Source of the DNA: Streptacidiphilus sp. 4-A2
Lineage (GTDB): Bacteria > Actinomycetota > Actinomycetes > Streptomycetales > Streptomycetaceae
Direction: 5' to 3'
Length of the DNA: 64,000 bases
Assembly: GCA_014284505.1 (NCBI GenBank)
Contig: JAAFYY010000001.1
Coordinates: 6,001,845-6,065,844, forward strand
In this document: positions 10,115 through 21,049 of the stretch, piece after piece
Position numbering within the stretch: the first letter of the stretch is position 1
Layout: each line of letters opens with the position of its first letter
Notes under the pieces: generated by a model
What the model saw: only the letters and a program-made list of their open reading frames with translations
Told to the model about the DNA's origin: nothing
Database searches by the model: none
Made by a program: the position numbers and the translations under genes

Positions 10115-10151
10115 GCGGTTCCTCAGCACCCGGGGCGACCCCGGGCTGCGG

Positions 10152-11227
10152 TCACTCGACCGTCCAGGTGTCGCCGCCCGCGAGCAGCCCGGCAAGGTCG
10201 CCGGGGCCCTGCTTGGCGGTGGCCGCGTCCAGCTGGTCCGCCATCAGGGTGTCGTACACCGGACGGCTGACATCGCGAAGGATGCCGATGGGCGTGTGGT
10301 GCAGGGTGTCCGGGTCGGCGAGCCGGGTCAGCGCGAACGCGGTGGTCGGGTCGGCCGCGTGGGCGTCGTGGACCAGCAGCTGCCGCGGGTCCCCCGCGGC
10401 GACCGGCCCGGTGGTGAGGCTGCCGGTGGCCGGGTCGCGGAAGACGCCCTGGCTGCCGTCGGCGCCGAAGCGCACCGGCTGCCCGTGCTCCAGCCGGATC
10501 AGCGCCTGCTCCCGGGTCTCCGGCTCCTTGAGGGCGTCGAAGGCGCCGTCGTTGAAGATGTTGCAGTTCTGGTAGATCTCCACCAGCGCCGCGCCCTGGT
10601 GCTCGGCGGCCGCGCGCAGCACCGACTGGAGGTGCTTGCGGTCGGAGTCGATGGTGCGGGCGACAAAGCCCGCCTCCGCGCCCAGGGCCAGCGACAGCGG
10701 GTTGAACGGGGCGTCCAGGGAGCCCATCGGGGTGGACTTGGTGATCTTGCCCACCTCGCTGGTCGGGCTGTACTGGCCCTTGGTCAGGCCGTAGATCCGG
10801 TTGTTGAACAGCAGGATCTTCAGGTTGACGTTGCGCCGCAGGGCGTGGATGAGGTGGTTGCCGCCGATGGACAGGGCGTCGCCGTCGCCGGTGACCACCC
10901 AGACCGACAGGTCCCGGCGGAGGTGGCCAGCCCGGTGGCGATCGCCGGGGCGCGCCCGTGGATGGAGTGCATCCCGTAGGTGTCGAGGTAGTAGGGGAAG
11001 CGGGAGGAGCAGCCGATGCCGGAGATGAAGCAGATGTTCTCGCGGGCGATACCGAGCTCGGGCAGGAAGGACTGGACGGCGGCGAGGATGGCGTAGTCCC
11101 CGCAGCCGGGACACCAGCGGACCTCCTGGTCGGACTTGAAGTCCTTGGCGCTCTGCGGCCCGTCCGCCTGCGGGACCAGCTTCAGCGCGGTCCGCAGACC
11201 CGGGCTGATGGCGGCGGTGTCAGCCAC
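10152..11227 (-). CDS. korB: 2-oxoacid:ferredoxin oxidoreductase, beta subunit (frame broken)
   Basis: TPP-binding beta subunit of the enzyme that oxidatively decarboxylates 2-oxoglutarate (or other 2-oxoacids) to acyl-CoA with reduction of ferredoxin. The N-terminal part has the cluster motif [12 protein letters not shown], then [15 protein letters not shown]. The C-terminal part, in another frame, has the TPP/metal motif [17 protein letters not shown] and [17 protein letters not shown] single C is missing near 10922 (TCCGCC for TCCCGCC) and splits the frames; corrected length is 358 residues, normal for the family. The GTG start at 11227 overlaps the korA stop by 8 bases, so the two are translationally coupled. 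The substrate preference is inferred from family naming. Confidence 0.92.
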
Positions 11228-13252
11228 GGTGCTTCTCCTTGTCGGCCGGGTCGAGGTGCGGTGCCGGGTCGAGGTGCGGTGCCGGGTCGGGGTGCGGTGC
11301 CGGGTCGAGGTGGGCGCTGATCGCGTCGGCGAGCTGGGCGGCCTTGAACGGCAGCCCGGTCACCTGGGTCAGTGACTGCACGTCGACCAGGTAGCGGGCC
11401 CGCAGCAGATGGGCCAGCTGGCCCAGGTTCATCTCCGGCACCACCACCCGGTCGTAGCCGGCCAGCAGCCGGCCGAGGTTGGCCGGGAAGGGGTTGAGAT
11501 GCCGCAGGTGGGCCTGGGCGACCCGGCCTCCGGCGGCCCGGACCCGGCGCACGGCGGCGCTGACCGGCCCGAAGGTCGAGCCCCAGCCCAGCACCAGCAC
11601 CCTGGCCCGGCCGCCCGGGTCCTCGACCTCCAGGTCGGGCACGGTGATGCCGTCGATCTTGGCCTGGCGGACACGGACCATGTGCTCGTGGTTGGCCGGG
11701 TCGTAGGAGATGCTGCCGATGCCGTCCTGCTTCTCGATCCCGCCGATCCGGTGCTCCAGGCCGGGCGTGCCGGGCAGCGCCCACGGCCGCGCCAGCGTCT
11801 CCGGGTCGCGCAGGTAGGGCCAGAACTCCCCGTCCGGCCGGTTGGGCTCGGTCGCGAAGACCGGGCGCAGGTCGGGCAGCTCCTCCGGCTCGGGGATGCG
11901 CCAGGGCTGGAGCCGTTGGCCAGATAGCCGTCGGAGAGCAGGAAGACCGGGGTGCGGTAGGTCAGCGCGATCCGGGCGGCCTCCAGCGCGGCGGTGAAGC
12001 ACTCGCCGGCCGTGGCCGGGGCGACGATCGGCACCGGGGCCTCGCCGTTGCGGCCGTACATGGCCTGGAGCAGGTCCGCCTGCTCGGTCTTGGTGGGCAT
12101 CCCGGTCGAGGGCCCGCCGCGCTGGATGTCCACCACCAGCAGCGGCAGCTCCAGCGACACCGCCAGCCCGATGGTCTCCGACTTCAGCGCCACCCCGGGC
12201 CCCGAGGTGGTGGTCACCCCGAGCGATCCGCCGAAGGCCGCGCCCAGGGCGGCGCCGATCCCGGCGATCTCGTCCTCCGCCTGGAAGGTGCGGACGCCGA
12301 AGTTCTTGTGCTTGGACAGCTCGTGCAGGATGTCCGAGGCCGGGGTGATCGGATAGGAGCCCAGGAACAGCGGCAGTCCGGACTGCTTGGCGGCCGCGAC
12401 GAGGCCGTAGGCCAGCGCCAGGTTCCCGGAGATGTTGCGGTAGCGGCCGGGGGCGAAGGCCGCCGTGGCCGGGGCGACCTCGTAGGAGACCGCGAAGTCC
12501 TCGGTGGTCTCGCCGTAGTTCCAGCCCGCCCGGAAGGCGGCCACATTCGCCTCGGCGATCTCCGGCCGCTTGGCGAACTTGCTGCGCAGGAACCGCTCGG
12601 TGCCCTCGGTGGGCCGGTGGTAGAGCCAGGACAGCAGGCCCAGGGCGAACATGTTCTTCGCCCGCTCGGCGTCCTTGCGGGCCAGCCCGGAGTCCTTCAG
12701 CGCCTCGACCGTCAGCGTGGTCAGCGGCACCGGGTGCACCGCGTACGCCTCCAGCGAGCCGTCGGTGACCGGGTCGGCCGTGTAGCCGACCTTGGCCAGG
12801 GCCCGCTTGGTGAACTCGTCGGTGTTGACGATCACCTGGGCGCCGCGGGGCACATCGCCCAGGTTGGCCTTCAGTGCCGCCGGGTTCATCGCCACCAGTA
12901 CGTCCGGGGCGTCCCCGGGAGTGAGGATGTCGTGGTCGGCGAAGTGCAGCTGGAAGCTGGAGACCCCGGGCAGGGTCCCTGCGGGGGCCCGGATCTCGGC
13001 CGGGAAGTTCGGCAGCGTCGACAGGTCGTTGCCGAACCCCGCCGTCTCCGAGGTGAAGCGGTCACCTGTGAGCTGCATACCGTCACCCGAGTCGCCCGCG
13101 AACCGGATGACCACCCGGTCCAGCCGGCGTACGGGTTTGTCGTCGTGCAACGGCTCGGATCTGATCAGGTCCCCCTCCACCGGTCCGCCCTCCGGCGGTG
13201 TTCCGGCCGAGGAGTCCTCGGTCTGCGTCGGTACGTGGACTTGGCTGGTCAC
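11220..13252 (-). CDS. korA: 2-oxoacid:ferredoxin oxidoreductase, alpha subunit (frame broken)
   Basis: Alpha subunit with fused gamma domain, corrected length 677 residues. The first domain starts [19 protein letters not shown], the gamma-domain signature; the pyrimidine-binding domain follows with [20 protein letters not shown] and [17 protein letters not shown], then [19 protein letters not shown]. After DGYLANGS one base is lost near 11918 and the C-terminal 230 residues continue in another frame ([27 protein letters not shown]). Start is the GTG at 13252, preceded by AGGGAGGT. The C-terminus is an unusual tail of repeated DPAPHL units from an 18-bp tandem repeat. It forms an operon with korB and may supply reduced ferredoxin for respiration or biosynthesis. 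Confidence 0.92.
11247..11313. repeat. 18-bp tandem repeat in the korA 3' end
   Basis: Unit GGGTCGAGGTGCGGTGCC (plus strand) in three copies, one with a single change, plus a partial fourth. Being a multiple of three it keeps frame and encodes DPAPHL repeats in the last 30 residues of KorA. Confidence 0.9.
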
Positions 13253-13412
13253 TGCTGAGACCTCCCTAGACACCACCCGGGCGCGGGCCGTCTGCCCACG
13301 CCCGTTTTGTGCACCGCGCTTCATCCTATGCCGGTAAGGGTGGCCTTCGTCGTACGTTCGGGACAGGTATCCGCGTGCCCAGCAGGGACATTGACCGTTT
13401 GTCAGACGATTG

Positions 13413-14069
13413 TCAGGAATTGAGATACGTCAGTACCGCGAGCACCCGGCGGTGGTCCTCGGAGCTCTGGGTGAGGCCCAGTTTCATGAAGATATTGCTG
13501 ACATGCTTCTCCACCGCGCCGTCCGAGACCACCAGCTGACGGGCGATCGCGGCATTGGTGCGCCCCTCCGCCATCAGCCCGAGGACCTCCCGCTCACGCG
13601 GCGTCAGGCCGTCCAGCACATCGTGGCGGCGGCTGCGGCGAGCAGCTGGGCGACCACCTCGGGATCCAGCGCGGTCCCGCCTCGCCACCCGGACCACCGC
13701 CTCGGCGAACTCGCGGACGTCCGCGACCCGGTCTTCAGCAGATAGCCGACGCCCCGGGTGGAGCCGGAGAGCAGCTCCGAGGCGTAGCGCTCCTCGACAT
13801 ACTGCGACAGCACCAGCGTGCCCACCCCGGATGCCGGCGGCGCAGCTCCACGCAGGCCCGGACACCCTCGTCGGTGTGCGTGGGGGGCATCCGGACGTCG
13901 GCCACCAACCACATCCGGCAGCTCCTGGCGGTCCGCCAGTTCGGCCAGCAGCGCCAGCAGCTGCTCGCCGTCGCCCACGCCGGCGACCACCTCAAGGCCG
14001 CGGTCGGTGAGCAGCCTGGTGAGGCCCTCCCGCAGCAGCACCGAATCCTCGGCGATCACGACACGCACG
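13413..14069 (-). CDS. NarL/LuxR-type response regulator (several frame breaks)
   Basis: About 219 residues. The receiver domain starts RVVIAEDSVLLREGLTRLL with the acidic pocket and continues, in changing frames, through ADVRMPPTHTDEG (phosphoacceptor Asp expected here) and VLSQYVEERYASELL to YLLK. The C-terminal LuxR helix-turn-helix is clear: LTPREREVLGLMAEG and VEKHVSNIFMKLGL. At least four or five indels lie between 13620 and 13915, so the exact protein cannot be read. Start is the GTG at 14069. No histidine kinase gene is adjacent in the window, so it looks like an orphan regulator; its kinase may be encoded elsewhere. Whether the gene is intact in the organism must be decided by better sequence. 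Confidence 0.85.
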
Positions 14070-14178
14070 CGGCTACCCCTGGTTCCTGGGCGGACGTTTC
14101 GTCCGCCCCCGCCCCAGTCTTCCTGATCGCGGGGTTCGCCGGAACCATCCACCGCTCCGGCTCCCCCGCGGCCGGGGT

Positions 14179-15204
14179 TCACATGGTGCGCAGCGCCACC
14201 GCGTCGCACAGGCCCTCCAGGGCCGACTTCGCCGGGCAGTCCGGGAGCGAGCCGAGCTGCTCGCGGGCGTCCTCGGAGTAGCGCAGGGTGTGCTCGCGGG
14301 CCTGGGTGAGCGCCGGGTGCGCGCGCAGCAGCCGCAGCGCCTCGGCGTGCCGCTCGTCGGCGTCCGGCAGGGCCGGGTCGAAGCCCTGGTCGAGCAGCTC
14401 GCGCAGCCGCAGGTCGCCGGGGACCGACGGGTCCGGCTCGGTGGCCCGCAGCAGCAGCACCGGCAGCGTCGGCACGCCCTCGCGCAGGTCGGTGCCCGGG
14501 GTCTTGCCGGACTCCTCGCTGTCGCTGGCGATGTCCAGGATGTCGTCGGCGAGCTGGAAGGCGATGCCGATGCGCTCGCCGTACTGCGTGAGCACGTCGG
14601 CCACCTGGGGGTCCGCGCCGGAGAGCAGCGCCCCGAAGCGGCAGGAGACGGCGATCAGCGAGCCGGTCTTGCCGGACAGCACCTCCAGGTAGTGCTGGAC
14701 CGGGTCCTGGCCGGGGCGGGGGCCCGCGGTCTCCTGGATCTGGCCGGTCACCAGCCGCTCGAAGGCGTCCGCCTGGAGCCGCACGGCCTCCGGGCCGAGC
14801 CCGGACAGGATCTTGGACGCCCGGGAGAAGAGGAAGTCGCCGGTGAGAATGGCGACCGAGTTGTCCCAGCGGACGTTGGCGCTGACGGTGCTGCGCCGCA
14901 TCAGCGCCTCGTCCATGACGTCGTCGTGATAGAGCGTCGCCAGGTGGGTGAGCTCGACCACGACCGCGGAGGGGACTACTCCGGGCGCGTTGGGATCGCC
15001 GAACTGCGCGGCCAGCAGCACCAGCAGCGGGCGGAAGCGCTTGCCCCCCGCATCCAGCAGATGCTGTGCGGTGACTGTGATGAACGGCACATCGCTCTTG
15101 GTGGCCTCGCTCAGGGCCTGCTCGACGCCGGCCATGCCGAGGTGGACGTCCGCTTGCAGCGCCTGGTCCTGCATGCTCAGCCCGAAGGGCCCCACGACGG
15201 TCAC
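14179..15204 (-). CDS. Polyprenyl diphosphate synthase
   Basis: Trans-isoprenyl diphosphate synthase that elongates allylic diphosphates with IPP, most likely making the menaquinone side-chain precursor given the neighbourhood. 341 residues, intact. The first Asp-rich motif is in LYHDDVMDEA and the second in FQLADDILDIA. Substrate-binding residues appear in GGKRFRPLLVLL. It resembles streptomycete proteins beginning VTVVGPFGL and annotated as heptaprenyl/nonaprenyl synthase. GTG start at 15204 has AGGAGAG just upstream; a longer reading is possible but lacks support. Located between the response regulator and nuoN, all on the same strand. Chain length is not determined here. Confidence 0.9.
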   Translation of the reverse strand: MTVVGPFGLSMQDQALQADVHLGMAGVEQALSEATKSDVPFITVTAQHLLDAGGKRFRPLLVLLAAQFGDPNAPGVVPSAVVVELTHLATLYHDDVMDEALMRRSTVSANVRWDNSVAILTGDFLFSRASKILSGLGPEAVRLQADAFERLVTGQIQETAGPRPGQDPVQHYLEVLSGKTGSLIAVSCRFGALLSGADPQVADVLTQYGERIGIAFQLADDILDIASDSEESGKTPGTDLREGVPTLPVLLLRATEPDPSVPGDLRLRELLDQGFDPALPDADERHAEALRLLRAHPALTQAREHTLRYSEDAREQLGSLPDCPAKSALEGLCDAVALRTM

Positions 15205-15302
15205 CGGGAACTCTCCTGTCGCTGGTCGGTCGCACGGCTTCGGTCCTGAGCCGCGGCTGCCATCCTGAGCAGCGTATCCGGTCAGGAGATGATCAATGCT
15301 CC

Positions 15303-15332
15303 GGCCCGACGTGGCGAGCACCACGTCGGGCC
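15303..15332 (-). terminator. Terminator hairpin at the end of the nuo operon
   Basis: 12-bp perfect stem GGCCCGACGTGG/CCACGTCGGGCC with a 6-base loop, about 50 bases beyond the nuoN stop codon, in the gap before the polyprenyl synthase gene. Confidence 0.75.
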
Positions 15333-15381
15333 TGGTAGAACGCGGCGTTCCGGGTCGCATCCGGGCCTCGGTGTCCGTTTC

Positions 15382-17075
15382 TCAGTGGACGAACACCGAA
15401 GCCTGGCCTGCCAGATGCAGAAAGTACTGCGGCAGGATCCCGAGCACCAGGGTCACCGCCACGCCGAGGGCGATCGCGGTGGCGGTGAAGACACTCGGCA
15501 CCGCGACGGTGGGGCCGTCGGGCTTGGGGTCGGAGAAGAACATCAGCACGATCACCCGGATGTAGAAGAACGCGGCCACCGCCGAGGAGAGCACACCGAC
15601 GATCACCAGCGGGGTGGCCCCGCCGGCCGCCGCGGCCTGGAACACCGCGAACTTCCCGGCGAAACCGCTGGTCAGCGGGATCCCGGCAAAGGCCAGCAGA
15701 AACAGCGCGAAGGTCGCCGCGAGCAGCGGCGAGCGCCGGCCGAGTCCGGCCCAGCGGGACAGGTGGGTGGCCTCCCCGCCGGCGTCACGGACCAGGGTGA
15801 CCACCGCGAACGCGCCGAGGGTGACGAACGAGTAGGCGCCCAGATAGAACAGCACCGCGGAGATCCCGGCCTTGTTCATCGCGATCACGCCGGTCAGGAT
15901 GAAGCCCGCATGGGCGATCGAGGAGTAGGCGAGCAGCCGCTTCACATCGGTCTGGGTGACCGCGATGATCGAGCCGACCACCATGGTCAGGATCGCCACC
16001 GCCCACATCACCGGCCGGAAGTCCCAGGTGAGCCCGGGGAAGGCGACATAGAGCAGACGCAGCAGCGCGCCGAAGGCGGCGACCTTGGTGGCGGCCGCCA
16101 TGAAGCCGGTGACCGGGGTGGGCGCGCCCTGGTAGACGTCCGGGGTCCAGGAGTGGAAGGGCACCGCGCCGACCTTGAACAGCAGCCCGACCCCGAGCAT
16201 GGCCAGGCCGATCAGCAGCAGCGCGTCATTGCCGGTGGTGTTGGCCAGGGCCGGGGTGACCGGGGTCTCGGTGCCGGAGACCACGGCGGCGATGCCGCTG
16301 AGCGAGACCGTCCCGGCGTAGCCGTAGATCAGGGCCAGACCGAACAGGAAGAAGGCCGAGGAGAAGGCTCCCAGCAGGAAGTACTTCACCGCCGCCTCCT
16401 GCGAGAGCAGTCGGCGGCGGCGCGCCAGCGCGCACAGCAGGTACAGCGGGAGCGAGAACACCTCCAGCGCGACGAACATCGTCAGCAGGTCGCCCGCGGC
16501 CGGGAAGAGCAGCATCCCGACCACCGCGAACATGGTCAGCGGGAAGACCTCGGTGGTGGTGTGAAGCCGGAGCGGACCGCGGACTTCTCCGCGTCGCTGC
16601 CGGGGACGGCCGCGGCCTGCGGGGCGAAGGCGTCCACCGGCGCGCCGGTCCAGCCGCGCAGCAGGCCGCTCCCGGCCGCACGCGGGCTCTCCAGCCGCCG
16701 TTCGGCGAAGCTGAGCACGGAGACCACCGCGATCAGCACGATGGTGCCCTGGAGGAACAGCGCCGGGCCGTCGACGGCGACCGCGCCCATGGCGGCCAGG
16801 TGCGCCTTGGAGCCGGCGTAGCCGTCGGCGGCGAGCACCACGATCGCCACGAAGGAGGCGGTGAGACCGGCCAGGGCCAGGGTCACCTGGGTCCAGTAGC
16901 GGGCCCGGCGGGGCACGAAGGCCTCGACCAGGATGCCCAGGGCGGCTGCGGCGAACAGCACCAGCATCGGCGAGAGCTGGGCGTACTCGATGGTGGGCGG
17001 CTTGATGCTGCCGATCGTGCTGGACGAGTCGGCGAGCGTCCACAGGCTGTGGACGGCACTGGGCGCGGCGCTCAC
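15382..17075 (-). CDS. nuoN: NADH-quinone oxidoreductase subunit N (frame broken)
   Basis: Antiporter-like proton-pumping subunit of complex I membrane arm, corrected length about 564 residues. The N-terminal third (PTIEYAQLSPMLVLFAAAAL, then the RRARYWTQ region) and the rest (LTMFVALEVFSLPLYLLCAL, KVGAVPFHSWTPDVYQGAPT, TDVKRLLAYSSIAHAGF) lie in different frames; a base is lost near 16563. The Lys and His residues of the proton channel motifs are in place. GTG start at 17075 overlaps the nuoM stop (GTGA). Last gene of the nuo operon, followed by a hairpin. Confidence 0.95.
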
Positions 17076-18816
17076 TGGCCGCCTCCGTTCGTGGCCTTGA
17101 TGAGGACGTGGTCGGTGTTGCCGCTGCCGGTGTCGTTGCCGGTGTCCGTGCCGACGGCGACCGGGTGCGGCGGGGCCGGGTCGGTCCGGCCGACCTGGGC
17201 CAGGGTGGAGTGGACGGCCGGGTCGATGATGTCGGTGACCGGCTTCGGGTAGACGCCGAGCACCAGCAGCAGCGCGATCAGCGGCGCCGCGACCACCAGC
17301 TCCCGGACCTTCAGGTCGCGCATGCCCTGGACCGCGGCCTTGACCGGGCCGGTCATGGTGCGCTGGTAGAGCACCAGCACATAGAGCGCGGCCAGGACGA
17401 TCCCGATGGTGGCGATGATCCCGATCACCGGGTAGCGGGTGAAGGTGCCGACCAGAACCAGGAACTCGCTGACGAACGGGGCGAGCCCGGGCAGCGACAG
17501 CGTGGCCAGACCGCCCACCAGGAAGGCCCCGGCCAGCACCGGCGCGACCTTCTGCACCCCGCCGTAGTCGGCGATCAGCCGGCTGCCGCGCCTGGACATC
17601 AGGAATCCGGCCACCAGCAGCAGCAGTGCGGTGGAGACCCCGTGGTTGACCATGTAGAGGGTCGCCCCGGCCTGGCTCTGGGTGGTCATCGCGAAGATGC
17701 CCATGATGATGAAGCCGAAGTGCGAGATCGAGGCGAAGGCGATCAGCCGCTTGATGTCCTTCTGACCGACCGCCAGCAGCGCCCCGTAGATGATCCCGAT
17801 CAGCGCCAGCACCAGGATCGCCGGGGCGAAGGTCTTTGACGCCTGCGGGAACAGCTGGAGGCAGAAGCGCAGCATCGCGTAGGTGCCGACCTTGTCGACC
17901 ACCGCCGTGATCAGCACCGCCACCCCGGGCGTGGCCTCGCCCATGGCGTTGGGCAGCCAGGTGTGCAGCGGCCACAGCGGGGCCTTCACCGCGAAGGCGA
18001 ACATGAAGCCCAGGAACAGCGCGTTCTCGGCCACCGGCGACAGGTGCAGCCGCCCGGTGGCCAGGGCCTGGGTGATGGTGGTCAGGTCGAAGGTGCCGTG
18101 GCCGTTGCTGCCGATGCCCTGCTGCGCGGTGATCACATACAGCCCGATCACGGCGGCCAGCATGACCAGCCCGCCGAGCAGGTTGTACAGCAGGAACTTG
18201 ACCGCGGCGTAGGAGCGCTGACGGGCGTCCTCGCCCTCGGTGCGGTCGCCGAAGCCGCCGATCAGGAAGTACATCGGGATCAGCATGGCTTCGAAGAAGA
18301 CATAGAACAGGAAGACGTCGGTGGCCTCGAAGGAGAGCACCACCATCGCCTCCACCGCCAGGATCAGCGCGAAGAAGCCCTGGGTGCGGCGGCTGCGTTC
18401 GAAGGTGCCGGCGTCGTTGATCGGGAGGAGCGGGGCGGAGCCCCCGAATAGGGGTGGTGGTCGGGCGAAGGGTAGGCCGGGTCGGCGTCGTGCCAGGAGG
18501 CCAGCATCACAAAGGGCACCAGCACCGCGGTGAGCAGGATCAGCACCACCGCGATGCCGTCCACCCCGAGGGTGTAGCCAATGCCGAAGTTGGAGATCCA
18601 GGAGTGGCTCTCGGTCAGCTGGTAACGGGCGCCGCCCGGCTTGAAGCGGACCGCGACCACGATCGCCAGCGCCAGCGTGAGCAGCGAAAGCCCCAGCGGG
18701 AGGCCCTTGTTGAGGTCCCGCCTGCGGGCGCTGGTCGCGGCCGGCAGGGCGGCGGTGAGGACCGCGCCGGCTGCGGGCAGCGCGGCGGTGACGGTCAGCA
18801 GTGGAAAGGAACTCAC
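17072..18816 (-). CDS. nuoM: NADH-quinone oxidoreductase subunit M (frame broken)
   Basis: Proton-pumping membrane subunit, about 581 residues after correction. N-terminus: [20 protein letters not shown], then [20 protein letters not shown]. After a lost base near 18437 it continues with [20 protein letters not shown], the key-Glu helix typical of NuoM, then [19 protein letters not shown] and [18 protein letters not shown]. The extended C-terminal tail is Pro/Asp/Gly-rich. GTG start at 18816 overlaps the nuoL stop; the stop overlaps nuoN. Confidence 0.95.
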
Positions 18817-20730
18817 ATCGACCTCATCAGGAGAGTCGTGGCGACCAGCACCAGCGCGCCGCCGAACATCGACAGGGCGTAGGAGCGGACATAGCCGGTC
18901 TGGACCTTGCGCACCCGTCCGGACACCCCGCCGACCAGCGCCGCGACGCCGTTGACCACGCCGTCGAAGCCCTTGGCGTCCAGATAGACCAGGAAGCGGG
19001 TGAGGTGCTCCCCGCCGCCGACCAGGACCACATGGTTGAAGTCGTCCTGGTACAGGTCGCGCCGGGCGCGCGGGTGACCGGCGAGCCCAGCGGCGGGACT
19101 GCCGGGACCGGCTTGCGTCCGTACATCAGCCAGGCGACGGCCGCACCCGCCGCGATGATCACCAGGGTGATCAGCGAGATGCTGAGCGAACCCAGCGGGG
19201 AGTTGCCCTCCTGGTGACCGGTGACCGGGGTCAGCCAGTTGACGAAGCAGCTGTTGATGGTGAACAGCCCGCCCGCGGCAACCGAGCCGATGGCCAGCAC
19301 CACCATCGGGATGCCCATGGTCCTGGGAGGATCGTGGGGGTGCGGCTCATGGCCCTCGCCCGCGGCGGAGCCGCTGACGTCCGGAGTCGGCACCCAGCGC
19401 TTGTCGCCGAAGAAGGTCATCAGCATCACCCGGGTCATGTAGAACGCGGTGACCCCGGCCCCGACCAGCGCCGCGCAGCCGAGGATCCAGCCCTCGGTAC
19501 CGCCCTTGGCGAAGGCCGCCTCGATGATCTTGTCCTTGGAGAAGAAGCCGGAGAGAAACGGGAATCCGATGATCGCCAGATAGCCCAGTCCGAAGGTGAC
19601 GAAGGTCAGCGGCATGTACTTGCGCAGGCCGCCGTACTTCCGCATGTCGACTTCGTCGTTCATGCCGTGCATCACCGAGCCGGCGCCGAGGAACAGCCCG
19701 GCCTTGAAGAAGCCGTGGGTGACCAGGTGCATGATCGCGAAGACATAGCCGATGGGCCCGAGCCCGGCGGCCATCACCATGTAGCCGATCTGCGACATGG
19801 TCGACCCGGCCAGGGCCTTCTTGATGTCGTCCTTGGCGCAACCGACGATCGCACCGAAGATCAGCGTCACCGCGCCCACGCACACCGTGGCCAGCTGCGC
19901 GGTCGGCGCCAGATTGAAGACGGCGCTGGAGCGGGTGATCAGGTAGACGCCGGCGGTGACCATGGTGGCCGCGTGGATCAGCGCCGACACCGGGGTCGGG
20001 CCCTCCATCGCGTCCCCAGCCAGGACTGGAGCGGCACCTGCGCCGACTTGCCGCAGGCCGCGAGCAGCAGCATCAGCCCGATGCCGGTCAGCGTCCCCTT
20101 GGAGGCGCTGTCCGCGTGCGGGAACACCTGGGCGAAGGTGAAGCTGCCGTAGGTGCTGAACATCAGCATGATCGCGATCGACAGGCCCATGTCGCCGACC
20201 CGGTTGACCAGGAACGCCTTCTTGGCGGCGGTGGCCGCGCTCGGCTTGTGCTGCCAGAACCCGATCAGCAGGTACGAGGCCAGCCCCACGCCCTCCCAGC
20301 CCACGTACAGCAGCAGGTAGTTGTCGGCGAGGACCAGCAGCAGCATGGCCGCCAGGAACAGGTTCAGATAGCCGAAGAAGCGGCGGCGGCGCTCGTCGTG
20401 CGCCATGTAGCCCACCGAGTAGAGGTGGATCAGCGAGCCGACGCCGGTGATCAGCAGCACGAACACGACCGAGAGCTGGTCGAGTTGGAAGCCCACCGGA
20501 GCCTGGAAGGAGCCCACCGGCACCCAGGTGAACAGCGTGATGTGCTCGGCCCTGGAGCTCACCGGCTGCCCGAGCATATGGAAGAACAGCACAAGCCCCA
20601 CGGCGAACGACGCGGTGGAGGCAAGAACGCCCAGCCAGTGGCCGAAGGCGTCCAGGCGGCGGCCGCCCAGCAGGAGCACAGCGGCTCCGGCCAGGGGCAC
20701 CGCGACCAGTACGGGGATGAGAGTGTCCAC
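18813..20730 (-). CDS. nuoL: NADH-quinone oxidoreductase subunit L (two frame breaks)
   Basis: Largest antiporter-like subunit of complex I, about 639 residues. Three segments in three frames fit together: residues 1-240 ([56 protein letters not shown]), then [20 protein letters not shown] through [19 protein letters not shown], then the C-terminal lateral-helix and final-helix part ending in LLMRSM. Bases are missing near 20014 (GGGG run before the [15 protein letters not shown] motif) and near 19075. GTG start at 20730; nuoK ends 19 bases upstream, the widest gap among the membrane-arm genes. Confidence 0.95.
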
Positions 20731-20749
20731 GGTCAGTCAGCCTCCGCCG

Positions 20750-21049
20750 CTACAGCTTCATGAGGTTGGTGTCGTCGACCGAGGCCGAGTGACGGGTGCG
20801 GAAGACGCTCACGATGATCGCCAGACCGACGACGACCTCGGCCGCGGCGACCACCATGGTGAAGAAGGCGATGATCTGGCCGTCCAGGTTGCCCTGCAGC
20901 CGGGAGAAGGTGACCAGGGCCAGGTTGCTCGCGTTGAGCATCAGCTCCACGCACATGAACAGCACGATCGCGTTGCGCCGTACCAGGACGCCGGTGGCGC
21001 CGATGGTGAACAGCAGCGCCGCCAGATAGAGGTAGTTGACGGGGTTCAC
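20750..21049 (-). CDS. nuoK: NADH-quinone oxidoreductase subunit K
   Basis: Small three-helix membrane subunit, 99 residues, intact. Reads [20 protein letters not shown], then [20 protein letters not shown], which holds the conserved membrane Glu, and [17 protein letters not shown] start at 21049 overlaps the nuoJ stop by four bases. Confidence 0.96.
   Translation of the reverse strand: MNPVNYLYLAALLFTIGATGVLVRRNAIVLFMCVELMLNASNLALVTFSRLQGNLDGQIIAFFTMVVAAAEVVVGLAIIVSVFRTRHSASVDDTNLMKL

Noticed and set aside
15289-16821. 510-codon plus-strand frame across nuoN
   Set aside because: Low-complexity, His/Gln/Gly-rich composition opposite conserved nuoN motifs.
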